From Eriocheir sinensis (taxonomy: Eukaryota; Arthropoda; Malacostraca; Decapoda; Varunidae): a stretch of DNA of 64,000 nt. The DNA lies in the NCBI RefSeq assembly GCF_024679095.1, contig NW_026111659.1, positions 186,001 through 250,000 on the forward strand. Direction: 5' to 3'. Position numbers and translations under genes: made by a program. Numbering within the stretch: the stretch's first letter is position 1; every line of letters begins with the position of its first letter. Below are positions 14,903 to 29,200 of this stretch, one piece after another. Below the pieces are notes generated by a model that worked only from the letters and a program-made list of their open reading frames with translations, ran no database searches and had not been told where the DNA came from.

Positions 14903-16195
14903 AATACATAAAATAATGTAAATTTGAGTAAAAATATTTATACAAAAACACATATAATAACGTAATATTTTTAAAAAAATATATGAACAAAATACACATT
15001 AAATAATATAAATACGTATAAAAAAAATGTACAAAATACTCATATAATCATGTAATTCGTCTCAAAATAAATAAACAAAATACCAATAAAATAATGTAAA
15101 TTTGTGTGAGAAAACATTTACAAAATACACGTAAAATAACGTAAATTTCTATAAAAATATATGTACAAAAATGCACATAAAATAAATTTGTATAAAAAAT
15201 ATATACAAAACACATTAGATAATGTAAATGAGTAAAAAAATATGTATACAAAATACCTATGAAATAATCTAAATTCGTATCGAATTAAATTAAGAAAATA
15301 CCAATAAAATAATGTAATTTTGGATGAAAATATATATAGAAAATACATATAAAATAACCTAAATACAAATACAAATATACACATAAAATAATTTAAAATT
15401 AAATGAAATAAATATAAAAAATAAACATAAAATAAGGTAAATTTGTAATGAAATATATGTAAAAATACACATAAACTAATATAAATTAGTATGAAAATAT
15501 ATATACAAATACACATAAAATAACATGAATTTGTATGTGAAAAATATATATACAAAATACGCATAAAATAATGTAAATACGTAGAAAAATATATATACAA
15601 AATACACATAAAATAATGAAAATATGTAAGGAAATAATATACAAAATACACCTAGAATAATGTAAAATTGTATCAATATAAATGTACAGAATATCAATAA
15701 AGTAATGGAAAAATTAAAACAAAGATGTAAAATACCCATAAAATTATTAATTTAAAAAAAATATATATATACAAAAATACCCATCAAATAATTAAATTTG
15801 TATTAAAATAAATATACAAAATACACATACAATAAGATATATTTTTATTGAAATAGATAAATTTGTATCAAAACATATACGAATACACTAAATAAAATAA
15901 CGTAAATTTTTATGAAAATATATATACAAAATACACATAAAATAATGTAAATACGTAGAAAAATACATATTTAAAATACACATGAAATAATGTAAATTCG
16001 TATCAAAATGAATAAACAAAATTCCAATAAAAGAATGTATATTTGTAGGAAAATATATATACAAAATACAAATAGAATAGCTAAAATTTGTATAAAAATA
16101 TATACAAAAATACACAAAAATAATATAAATTTGTTTGAAAATAGATATGCAAACTACACATAAAATTAGGGAAATTTTAATTGAAATACATATAA
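14871..16195 (-). repeat. 45-bp AT satellite array, minus orientation (block 5)
   Basis: This is a minus-orientation satellite. It begins in the recurrent junction tgtaagctaaatttgaattg (14871-14890) and ends near 16195, where tacatata is joined to atctattttcatac of a plus monomer. Its order of variants resembles the minus block 24510-26225. No gene is seen. Confidence 0.93.
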
Positions 16196-18271
16196 TATCT
16201 ATTTTCATACAAATTTAATTATTTTTGTTTATTTTTGTATATAGTTTTTTACAATTTTACGTTATTTTATGTGTATTTTGTATATTTATATTTATACAAG
16301 TACACATTCTTTTATTGGCATTTTGCTTATTTATTTTGATACGAATTTAAATTATTTTATGTGTATTTTGTATACATTTTCTTATACGTATTTACTTTAT
16401 TTTATGTGTATTTTGTATATATATTTTTATAGAATTCTACGTTAATTTATGTGTATTCGTATATATATTTTGAAACAAATTTACATTGTTTTATATGTAT
16501 TTTGCATATCTATTTCAATACAAATGTACCTTATTGTATGTGCATTTTGTATATTTATTGTAATACGAATTTAAATATTTTATGTGTATTTTGGTATATA
16601 TATTTTCATACAAAATGCGTTGTTTTATGGGTATTTTGCATCTTTTTTTTCATACAAATTTACATTATTTTATTAATATTCTGTGTATTTATTTTGATAC
16701 TATTTAACATTATTCTATTTGTCTTTTGTATTTATTTTTTAATACATATTTACATTATTTAATGTGTATTTTGTATATATATTTCAAACAAATTTACGTT
16801 ATTTTAAGTGTATTTGTTTATATATTTTTATTCAAATTTACATTATTTTATGTGTATTTTGTATATGTATTTCAATACAAATTTACCTAATTTTATGTGT
16901 ATTTTGTATATTAATTTTCATACAAATTTAAAATATTTTTTGTGTATTTTTGTATAGAGTTTTATACAAATTTACGTTATTTTATGTATATTTTGTATAT
17001 TTATATATATTTTAAAACAAATTTACGTTATTTTATGCGTATTTGTTTAATTATTTTGATAAAAATATACATTATTTTATGTATTTTTTATATATATTTC
17101 ATTACAAATTTATTTTATTTTATACATATTTTGTATATCTATTTTCATACAAATTTAAATTACTTTTGTGTATTTTTGTATAGAGTTTTATACAAACTTA
17201 CGTTATTTTATGTATATTTTGTATATTAATTTTAATAAAAATTCAAATTCTTCTATTGGTATTTTGTTTATTTATTTTGGTACGAATTTACATTATTTTA
17301 TGTGTATTTTGTATATATATTTTTATACGTATTTACATCATTTTATGTGTATTTTTTATATATATTTTTAGAGAAATTTACGTTTTTTTATGTTTTTTCG
17401 TATATATATTTTGCAACAAATTTACATTGTTTGATGTGTGTTTTGCATATCTATTTTAATACAAATTTACCATATTGTTTGTGTATTTTGTATATTTATT
17501 TTAATACAAATTTAACTATTTGATATGTATTTTTGTATACATATTTTCATAAAAATATGCTTTTTATATGATTATTTTGCATCTTTATTTTCTTACAATT
17601 TTACATTATTTTATTTTACATATTTATAAAATTTAATGTTTATTTAATACAAATGTTAGTTATTTTATATATTATTTTGTATATTTATTTTCCTACATAT
17701 ATACATTCTTTTATTGAAATTTAGTTTATTGAATTTGATACGAATTTACATTATTTTAGGTGTATTTTGTATATATATTTTTATTCGTATTTACATCATT
17801 TTATGTATATTTTTTTATATATATTTTCATAGAAATTTACGCTATTTTATGTGTTTTCTTATACATATTTCAATACAAATTTTGATTATTTGATGTGTAA
17901 TTTGCATATCTATTTCAATACAAATTTATCTTATTGTATGTGCATTTTGCATTTGTATTTTAATACAAATTGAATTATTTTATGTGTATTTTTGTATATA
18001 TATTTTTATACAAATATGCGTTATTTTATGGGTATTTTGCATCTTTATTTTCATAGAAATTTATATTATTTTATTGATATTCTGTTCATTTATTTTGATA
18101 CGATTTTACATTATTCTATGCGTATTTTGTATATATATTTTTATACACTTTTCCATTATTTAATGTGTATTTTGTATATATATTTTATACAAATTTACGA
18201 TAATTTTTGTGTATTTGTTGATATATTTTGACACAAATTTACAATATTTTATATATATTTCTATATATATA

Positions 18272-18424
<153 letters not shown>

Positions 18425-19953
18425 CAAAAGAAATTTACCCCAGTTTTATGTGTATTTTGTATATCTATTTTCATATAAATTCAAATTATTTCTGTGTATT
18501 TTTGTATATATTTTAATACAAATTTTACTTATGTGATGTGTATTTTGTAAATTTATTTTCATTCAAATATATATTATTTTATTGGTATTTTGATACGAAT
18601 TTACATTATTTTATATGTACTTTGTATATATATTTTTATACGCATTTACATTATTTAATGTTTATTTTGAAAATATATTTTTATACAAATTCATGTTATT
18701 TTATGTGTATTTGTATATATATTTTCATACAAATTTACATTATTTTATGTGTATTTTGTACATATATTTCATTAGAAATTTACATTATTTTATGTTTATT
18801 TTGTGTATTAATTTCATTCAATTTTAAATTATTTTATATGTATATTTGTATTTGTATTTAGGTTATTTTATGTGTATTTTCTATATATATTTTCATCCAA
18901 AATTTCATTATTTTATTGGTATTTTGTTAATTTAATTCGGTACGAATTTAGATTAATTAATAGGTATTTAGTAAACATATTATATATTCATTTACTTTAT
19001 TTAATGTGTGTTTTGAATATATATTTTTATGCAAATTTACTTTATTTTGTGCGTTTTTGTACATATATTTTATATGAAATTTGCGTTATTTTATATGTAT
19101 TTTGAATGTTTTCTTATACAAAATTACATTATTTCATTGGTATTATGTGTATTTATGTATATGTATTTTTATAAAAATATGCTTTATTTTATGGGTATTT
19201 TGCATCTTTATTTTCATACAAATTTACATTATTTTTTTGATATTTTGTGTATTTATTTTGAAACGATTTTGTATCTATATTTAATACAAATGTACGTTAT
19301 TTTATGTGTATTTGTTTTCATTTCATACAAATTTTCATTATCTTATGTGTATTTTGTACATGTATTTAAAGACAAATTTAACTAATTATATGTGAATTTT
19401 GTATATCAATTTTCATAAAAACTTAAATTTTTTATTTTTTTTGTATATATTTTTATACACATTTACATTATTTTATATGTATTTTGTATGTTTATTTTCC
19501 TACAAATATACGTTATTTTATTGAAATTTTGTTTGTTTATTTTGATACGAATTTACATTATTTTAGGTGTATTTCGTATATATATTTTTATTCTATTTAC
19601 ATCATTTTATATGTATTTTGTATGTATATTTTCATAGAAATTTACTCTGTTTTATGTGTATTCGTATATATATTTTGATACAATTTACATGATTGATGTG
19701 TATTTTGCATATGTATTTATATACAAATTTACTTTATTGTATATGCATTTTGTATATTTATTTCAATACAAATTTAATTATTTCATGTGTATTTTTGTAT
19801 ATATATTTTATGCATATATGCGTTTTTATATGGGTATTTTGCATCTTTATTTTCATACAAATTTAATTTATTTTATTGATATTCTGTTTATATATTTTGA
19901 TACGATTTAACATTATTCTATGTGTATTTTGTATATATATTTTTATACATATT

Positions 19954-20015
19954 TTTTTTGTTGTTTTCTTTTTTTGTGTGCCCTTGAGCTGCCTCCTTTG
20001 TTGTAAAAAAAAAAA
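19954..20015 (+). mobile_element. 5'-truncated non-LTR retrotransposon fragment (3' end plus poly(A))
   Basis: About 60 bp of non-satellite sequence read T-rich, then gtgcccttgagc, tgcctcctttgttgt, and 12 A residues (20004-20015). The gcccttgagc part matches the 3' untranslated end of the large element at 57220-57230. The rest supplies the terminal bases and tail that the large copy lacks. This is the form of a severely 5'-truncated, target-primed insertion. The flanks tttttatacatatt and ttacattatttaatg are contiguous, sharing 2-3 bp, in the homologous uninterrupted copy at 62337-62375. The exact target duplication cannot be resolved because of the T- and A-runs. Confidence 0.88.
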
Positions 20016-21866
20016 TTACATTATTTAATGTATATTTTGTATATATATTTTATCCAAATTTACGTTATTTTATGTATTTGTTTATATATTTTCATACACA
20101 TTTACATTATTTTATGTGTATTTTGTATATGTACCTAAATACAAATTTGCCTAACTTTATGAGTATTTTGCAAATCTATTTTAAAACAAATTTAAATTAT
20201 TTTTCTGTATTTTTGTATTTATTTTTATACAAATTTTAGTTATTTTATTTGTATTTTGTATATATTTTCCTACAAATATACATTCTTTTATTATAATTTT
20301 GTTTATTTATTTTGATACGAGTTTACATTATTTTATGTGTATTTTGTATATATATTTTTCCACGTATTTACATTATTTTATGTGTATTTTGTATATATAT
20401 TTTAATAAGAATTTACGTTATTTTATTGTGTGTATTCGTATATATTTTGATACAAATTTTATACAAATTCATGTTATTTTATGTGTATTTGTATATATAT
20501 TTTCATACAAATTTATAATTTTTTATGTGTATTTTTACATATATTTCATTGCAAATTTACCTTATTTTATGTTTATTTTTTATATTTACTTCATATAATT
20601 TTAAGTTATTTTATGTGTATAATTGTATTTGTATTTAGGTTATTTTATATGTATTTTCTATATATATTTTCATCCAAAATTACATTATTTTATTGGTAAT
20701 TTCTTTATTTAACTCGATACGAATTTAGATTTTTTCATAGGTATTTTGTATACATATGTTTATACTTATTTACATTATGTAATGTGTGTTTTGTATATAT
20801 TTTTTAATGCAAATTAATTTTATGTACATTTTTGTACATATATTTTTATAGAAATTTATTTATTTTATGTGTATTTTGTATATGTTTTCTCATAAAAATT
20901 TACATTATTTTATTGGTATTTTGTTTATTTATTTTGATACGAATATCATGATTATATGTGTATTTTATACATATTTTTTTTATACGTAACTACATTATTT
21001 AATGTGTATTTTGTCTTTATATTTTTATATAAAATTTACGTAATTATATGTGTATTTGTAAAAATATTTTGATACAAATTTACATTATTTTATGTATTTT
21101 GTATATTCTTTTCAATTCAAATTTAGCTTATTTTATCTGTATTTTGTATAAATATTTTCATACGAATTTAATTACTTTTGTGTATTTTTGTATATAGTTT
21201 TATACAAATTTACGTTATATTGTGAGTATTTTATATTTTTATATTTATACAAATACACATTCTTTTATTGGTATTTTGTTTATTTATTCTAATAAGAATT
21301 TACATTATTTAATGTGTGTTTTGTATACATTTTCTTATACGTATTTACTTCATTTTATGTGTATTTTGTATATATATTTTTATAGAAATCTACGTTATTT
21401 TATGTGTATTATATATATTTTGAAAGAAATTTACATTGTTTTATATGTATTTTGCATATCTATTTCAATACAAATTTACCTTATTGTATTTGCATTTTGT
21501 ATATTTATTGTAATACAAATTTAAATATTTTATGTGTATTTTGGTATATATATTTTTTATAAAAAATGCGTTATTTAATGGGTATTTTGCATCTTTATTT
21601 TCATACAAATTTACATTGTTTTATTAATATTCTGTGTATTTATTTTGATACGATTTTACATTATTCTATATGTGTTTTGTATATATTCTTTTATACATAT
21701 TTACATTATTTAATGTGTATTTTGTATATTTTACAACAAATTTACGTTATTTTATACGTATCTGTTAAAATATTTTGATACAAATTTACATTATTTTATG
21801 TATTTTGTATATATATTTCAATACAAACTTAGTTAATTTTATGTATATTTTGTATATCTATTTTCA

Positions 21867-24275
21867 TTCGTATCAAAATAAATAAACAAAATAGCAATAA
21901 AATAATGTAAATTTGTATGAGAAAACATATACAAATACACATAAAATAACGCAAATTTCTAAAAAAAATATATGTACAAAATGCACATGAAATAAAGTAA
22001 ATTTGCATAAAAATATATATATACAAAACACACATTAAATAATATAAATGCGTACATAAAATAACCTAAATTTGTATAAAACTATATACAAAAATACACA
22101 AAAATAATTTAAATTTGTATGAAAAGAAATATACAAAATACCCATAAAATTAGGTAAATCTGTATTGAAATACATAAACAAAATACACTTAAAATAATGT
22201 AAATTTGAATGAAAATATATAAACAAATACACTTAAAATAAAGTAAATTTGTATAAAATATATATGCAAGATACACATTAAATAATGTAAATGTGTATAA
22301 AAAAATATATACAAAAAAGAAATAGAATAATGTAAAATCGTATCAAAATAAATACACAGAATATCAATAAAATAATGTAAATTTGTATGAAAAGAAAGAT
22401 GCAAAATTCCCATAAAATAGCGCATTTTTTATAAAAATATATATACCAAAATACACATAAAATATTTAAATTTGTATTGAAATAAATAGAAAAAATGCAT
22501 ATACAGTAAGGTAAATTTGTATTGAAAGAGATATTCAAAAATACATATAAAACAATGTAAATTTGTTTCAAAATATATATACGAATGCACATAAAATAAC
22601 GTAGATTTCTATAGAAATATATATACAAAATACACATGAAATTATGTAAATACGTACAAAAATATATATACAAAATACATATTAAGTAATGTAAATTCGT
22701 GTCAAAATAAATAAATAAATATCATGAAAAGAATGTGTATTTGTATGAAAATAAATAATAGATAATAAATTTGTATGAAATATATATGCAAGATACACAT
22801 TAAATAATGTAAATATGTATAAAAAAATATATACAAAAAACAAATAGAATAATGTAAAATCGTATCAAAATAAATACACCGAATATTAATAAAATAATGT
22901 AAATTCGTATGAAAATAAAGATGCAAAATTCCCATCAAATAGAGCTTTTCTTATAAAAATATATATACCAAAATACACATAAAATATTTAAATTTGTATT
23001 GAAATAAATATACAAAATGCACATACAATAAGGTAAACTTGTATTGAAAGAGATATGCAAAAATACATATAAAACAATAGAAATTTGTTTCAACATATAT
23101 ATACGAATACACATAAAATAACGTAGATTTCTATAAAAATATATATACAAAATACACATAAAATTAAGTAAATACGTATAAAAAAATGCATACAAAATAC
23201 ACATAAAATAATGTAAACTCGAATCAAAATAAATAAACAAAATACCAATAAAAGTATGTGTATATGTATAAATATAAATATACAAATTACACATACAAAA
23301 TAAACATAAAATAAGGTAAATTTGTAATGATATATATGTACAAAATACACATAAAATAATGTAAATTTATATGAAAATATATATACAAATACACATATAA
23401 TACCATGAATTTGTATAAAAATATATATTCAAAATAAATATTAAATAATGTAAATGCGTATAAAAATATATATTCAAAGTACATATAAAATAATGTAAAT
23501 TCGTATCAATATAAATCAACAAAACACCAATAAAATAAAATATATTTGAATGAAAATAGATTTACAAAATACACATAACACAACTACAATTTGTATTAAA
23601 ATATATACAAAAATACGTAGAAATAATTTGAGTTTCTATGAAAATAGATATACAAAATACGCATAAAACTAGGTAAATTTCTTTTGAAATATATATACAA
23701 AATACCCATAAAATATTGTAAATTTGTGTCAAAATATATAAACAAATACACATAAAATAACGTAAATTTGTATGAAAATAATATATTTAATACACAGAAT
23801 AATATCATATCGTATCGATATGAATGAGCACATTATCAATAAAATTATGTAAATCTGTACGAAAATAAAGATGCAAAATACTAATGAAATAAAGCATATT
23901 TTTATAAAAATACATATACAAAAATACACATAGAATAATTAAATTTGTATTAAAATTGATATACAAAATGCATATACAATAAGGTAAATTTGTATTGAAA
24001 AAATATGCAAAATACACATAAAAGTGTAAATTTGTTTCAAAATCTATATAAGAATACACATAAAATAACATAGATTTCTATAAAAATATATATATAAAAT
24101 ACACATGAAATGATGTAAATACGTATAAAAATATATATACAAAATACACATTAAATAATGTAAATTCGCGTCAAAATAAATAAACAAAATATCAATAAAA
24201 GAATGTGTATTTGTATGAAAATAGATATACAAAATACACATAAAATAACCTAAAATTGTATAAAACATTTTATAT
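21867..24275 (-). repeat. 45-bp AT satellite array, minus orientation (block 7)
   Basis: This is a minus-orientation satellite array. The part 23090-24260 carries the same rare variants as 2440-3400 in reverse complement, including the monomer with aaatttcttttgaaat at 23665. It is therefore an inverted relative of that block. It ends in the shared minus-to-plus junction near 24265-24325. No gene is seen. Confidence 0.93.
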
Positions 24276-24330
24276 ATGTATAAAAATATATTATATTATA
24301 TATATTTTTATTGAAATTTGCGATATTTAT
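24262..24330. repeat. Recurrent minus-to-plus orientation-switch junction
   Basis: The junction contains ataaaaatatattatatta and then tatttttattgaaatttgcg. A nearly identical copy lies at 26215-26275. The minus arrays to the left of the two copies differ at a few tens of bases from the junction, while the plus sides agree for longer. One junction was therefore duplicated together with its right flank. Confidence 0.88.
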
Positions 24331-24509
24331 GTGTATTTTGTATATGTTTTCTATTACAAATTTACATTATTTTATTGGTATTTTGTTTATTTATTTTGAT
24401 ACGAATTACATTATTATATGTGTATTTTGTATATATTTTTTATACGTATTTACATTATATAATGTGTATTTCGTTTATATATTTTTATACATATTTTCGT
24501 TATTTAAAT
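24276..24509 (+). repeat. Short plus-orientation satellite islet (block 8)
   Basis: Only about five monomers in plus orientation lie between two minus arrays. The left edge is the shared junction ataaaaatatattatatta. The right edge is a low-complexity fusion ttatttaaataataaaaaaa near 24500. No gene is seen. Confidence 0.88.
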
Positions 24510-26225
24510 AATAAAAAAATAATAAAAATACACAAAAATAATTTAAACTTGTATGAAAATAAATATACAAAATACACATAAAATTAGGTAAATTTGTGTT
24601 GAAATACGTATACAAAATACACATATAATAATGTAAATTTGTATGAAAATAAAGAAGAAAAATACCCATGAAATAACTCATTTTTAAAAAAAATAGATAT
24701 ACCAAAATACACATAGAAAATTTAAATTTGTATTAAAGTAAATATACAAAATACACATACACTAATTTAAATTTGTATTGAAATAGATATAGAAAATACA
24801 TATAAAACAATGTAAATTTGTTTCAAAATATATATACGAATACACATAAAATAACGTAGATTTCTATGAAAATATATATACAAAATACACATAAAATGAA
24901 GTAAATACGTATAAAAAAAATGTATACAAAATACACATAAAATAATGTAAATTCGTATAAATATAAATAAATAAAATACCAATGAAGGAATGTGTATTTG
25001 TATAAATATAAATATACAAAATGCACATAAAATAACGTAAATTTATATAAAACTATACAAAAATACACAGAAGTAATTAAATTTGTATGAAAATAGATAT
25101 ACAAAATAAACACAAAATAAGCTAAATTTGAATTGAAATATATATACAAAATACATAAAATAAAGTAAATTTGTATCGAAATATTTTTAACAAATACACA
25201 TATAATAACGTAAATTTGTATAAAAATATATAAACAAAATACACATTAAGTAATGTAAATACGTATAAAAAAAATATGAACAAAATACACATATAATCAT
25301 GTAATTCGTATCAAAATAAATAAACAAAAAAAAATAATGTAAATTTGTATGAGAAAACATATACAAAATACACATAAAATAACGCAAATTTCTATAAAAA
25401 TATATGTACCAAAATGCACATAAAAATAATTTGCATAAAAAAATATATATAAAACACACATTAGAGAATGTAAATGAGTATAAAAATATGTATACAAAAT
25501 ACCTATGAAATAATCTAAATTCGTATCGAGTTAAATTAAGAAAACACAAATAAAATAATGTAATTTTGGATGAAAACATATATAGAAAACACACAAAAAT
25601 AACCTAAATACAAATACAAATATACACATTAAATAATTTAAAATTGAATAAAATGAATATACAAAATAAACATAAAATAAGGTAAATTTGTAATGAAATA
25701 TATGTAAATATACACATAAGATAATTTAAATTTGTATGAAAATATATATAGAAATACACATAAAATAACATGAATTTGTATAAAATTTGTATCAAATTAT
25801 ATACGAATACACACAATAAAATAACGTAAATTTTAATGAAAATGTATATATAAAATACACATAAAATAATTTAAATACGTAGAAAAATATATATACAAAA
25901 TACACATAAAATAATGTAAATTCGTAAAAAAATAAATACACAAAATTCGAATTAAAGAATGTATATTTGTAGGAAAATATATATACAAAATACAAATAAA
26001 ATAAATAAAATTTGTATAAAAATATATACAAAAATACACATAAATAGTTTAAATTTGTTTGAAAATAGATATTCAAAATACACATAAAGTTAGGCAAATT
26101 TGTATTGAAATACATATACAAAGCTCACATAAAATAATGTAAATTTGTATGAAAATATATAAACAAATACACATAAAATAACGTAAATTTGGATAAAATA
26201 TATATACAAAATATTTTAAATATGT
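24510..26225 (-). repeat. 45-bp AT satellite array, minus orientation (block 9)
   Basis: This minus-orientation satellite is similar in variant order to 14871-16195. It ends at 26215-26275 in almost the same junction sequence as block 7. No gene is seen. Confidence 0.93.
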
Positions 26226-29200
26226 ATAAAAATATATTATATTATATATATTTTTATTGAAATTTGCGTTATTTATGTGTATTTTGTATATGTTTTCTCA
26301 TACAAATTTACATTATTTTATTGGTATTTTGTCTATTTATTTTGATACGAATTACATGATTATTTGTGTATTTTGAACATATTTTTTATACGTATTTACA
26401 TTATTTAATGTGTATTTTGTTTATATATTTTTATACAAATTTACGTTATTATATGTGTATTTTTATAAGTATTTTGATACAAATTTACATTATTTTATGT
26501 ATTTTGTATATATATTTCAATTCAAATTTAGCTTATTTTATGTGTATTTTGTATATCTATTTTAATACAAATTTAATTACTTCTATGTATTTTTGTATAT
26601 AGTTTTATATAAATTTACGTTATTTTATGTGTATTTTGTATATTTATATTTATACAAACACACATTCTTTTATTAGTATTTTGTTTATTTATTTTGATAC
26701 GAGTTTACATTATTTAATGTGTATTTTGTATACATTTTTTATACGTATTTAATTAATTATATGTGTATTTTGTATATATATATATATTTTTATAGAAATC
26801 TACGTTGTTTTATGTGTATTCCTTTATATATTTTGAAACAAATTTACATTGTTTTATATGTATTTTGCGTATCTATTTCAATACAAATTTACCTTATTGT
26901 ATGTGCATTTTGTATACTTATTTTAATACAAAATCAAATATTTTATGTGTTTTCGTATATATATTTTTATAAAAAATGCGTTATTTTATGGGTATTTTGC
27001 ATCTTAATTTTCATACAAATTTACATTATTTTATTAATATTTTGTGTATTTATTTTGATACGATTTTACATTATTCTATTTGTGTTTTGTATCTATTTTT
27101 TTTTATACATATCTACATTATTTAATGTGTATTTGTATATAAATTTGATACAAATTTACGTTATTTTAAGTGTATATGTTTATATATTTTCATTCAAATT
27201 TACATTATTTTATGTGTATTTTGTATATTTATCTCAAAACAAAATTACCTAGTTTTATGTGTTTTTTGTATATTTATTTTCATACAAGTTTAAACTATTT
27301 TTGTGTATTTTTGTATATAGTTTTATACAAATTTAGGTTATTTTATTTGTATATTGTATATCTATTTTCATACAAATACACATTCTTTTCATGATATTTT
27401 GCTTATTTATTTTGACACGAATTTACATTATTTAATGTGTATTTTGTATATATATTTTTATACATTTTTACATCATTTCATGTGTATTTTGTATATATAT
27501 TTCTATAGAACTCTACGTTATTTTATGTGTATTCGTAAATATATTTTGAAACAAATTTACATTGTTTAATGTGTATTTTGCATATTTTTTCAATACAAAT
27601 TTACCTTATTGTATGTGCATTTTGTATATTAATTTTAATACAAATTTGATTATTCTGTGTTTATTTTTGTGTATGTATTTTTATAAAATTATGCTTTATT
27701 TTATGGGTATTTTCTATATATATTTTCATCCAAAATTCCATTATTTTTTTGGTATTTTCTTAATTTAAATCGATACGAATTTAGATTATTTCATAGGTAT
27801 TTTGTATACATATTTTTATACTCATTTACATTATCTAATCTGTGTTTTGTATATATATTTTTATGCAAATTTATTTGATGTGCATTTTTGTACATATATT
27901 TTAATAGAAATTTGCGTTATTTTGTGTTTTTTGTATATGTTTTCTCATACAAATTTATATTATTTCATTGGTATTTTGTTTATCTAATTTGATACGAATT
28001 ACATGATTATATGTCTATTTTGTAGATATTTTTTATACGTATTTACATTATTCAATGTGTATTTTGTTTATGTATTTTTTATACTAATTTCCGTTATTAT
28101 ATGTGTATTTGTATAAATCTTTTGATACAAATTTACTTTATTTTATGTATTTTGTATATATATTTTAATTCAAATTTAGCTTATTTTCATTCAAATACAC
28201 ATTCTTTTATTGATATTTTGTTTATTTATTCTGACGCGAATTTACATTATTTAATGTGTATTTTGTATATATTTTTGTATACATATTTACTTCATTTCAT
28301 GTGTATTTTGTATATATATTTCTATAGAAATCTACGTTATTTTATGTGTATTCGTACATATATTTTGAAAGAAATTTACACTGTTTTATGTGTATTTTGC
28401 ATATTTTTTCAATACAAATTTACCTTATTGTATCTGCATTTTGTATATTAATTTTAATACAAATTTAATTATTCTATGTGTATTTTTGTATTTGTATTTT
28501 TATAAAAATATGGTTAATTTTATGGTTATTTTGCATCTTTATTTTCATACAAATTTATATTATTTTATTGATATTCTGTGTATATATTTTGATGCGATTT
28601 TATATTATTCTATGTTTATTTTGTTTATATATTTTATACAAATGTACGTTATTTTATGTGTATTTGTGTTCATTTCATACAAATTTACATTATTTTATGT
28701 GTATTTTGTACATGTATTTAAATACAAATTTAACTAGTTATATGTGTATTTTGTATATCTATTTTCATACAAATTTAAATTATTGTTGTGGTTTTTTTTG
28801 TATATATTTTTATACAAATTTTCGGTATTTTATGTGTATTTTCTATATCTGTTTTCCTACACATATACGTTCTTTCATCGGAATTTTGTTTATTTATTTT
28901 CATACGAATTTACATTATTTTAGGTGTATTTGGTATATATATTTTTATACTTTTTACATCATTTATATGTATTTTGTATGTATATTTTCATAGAAATCTA
29001 CTCTATTTTATGTGTATTCGTATATATATTTTGATACAAATTTACACTATTTATGTGTATTTTGCATATCTATTTCAATACAAATTTACTTTATTGTATG
29101 TGCATTTTGAATATTTATTTTAATACAAATTAAACTATTTTATGTGTATTTTTGTATATATATTTTTATGCAAATATGCGTTATTATATGGGTATTTTGC

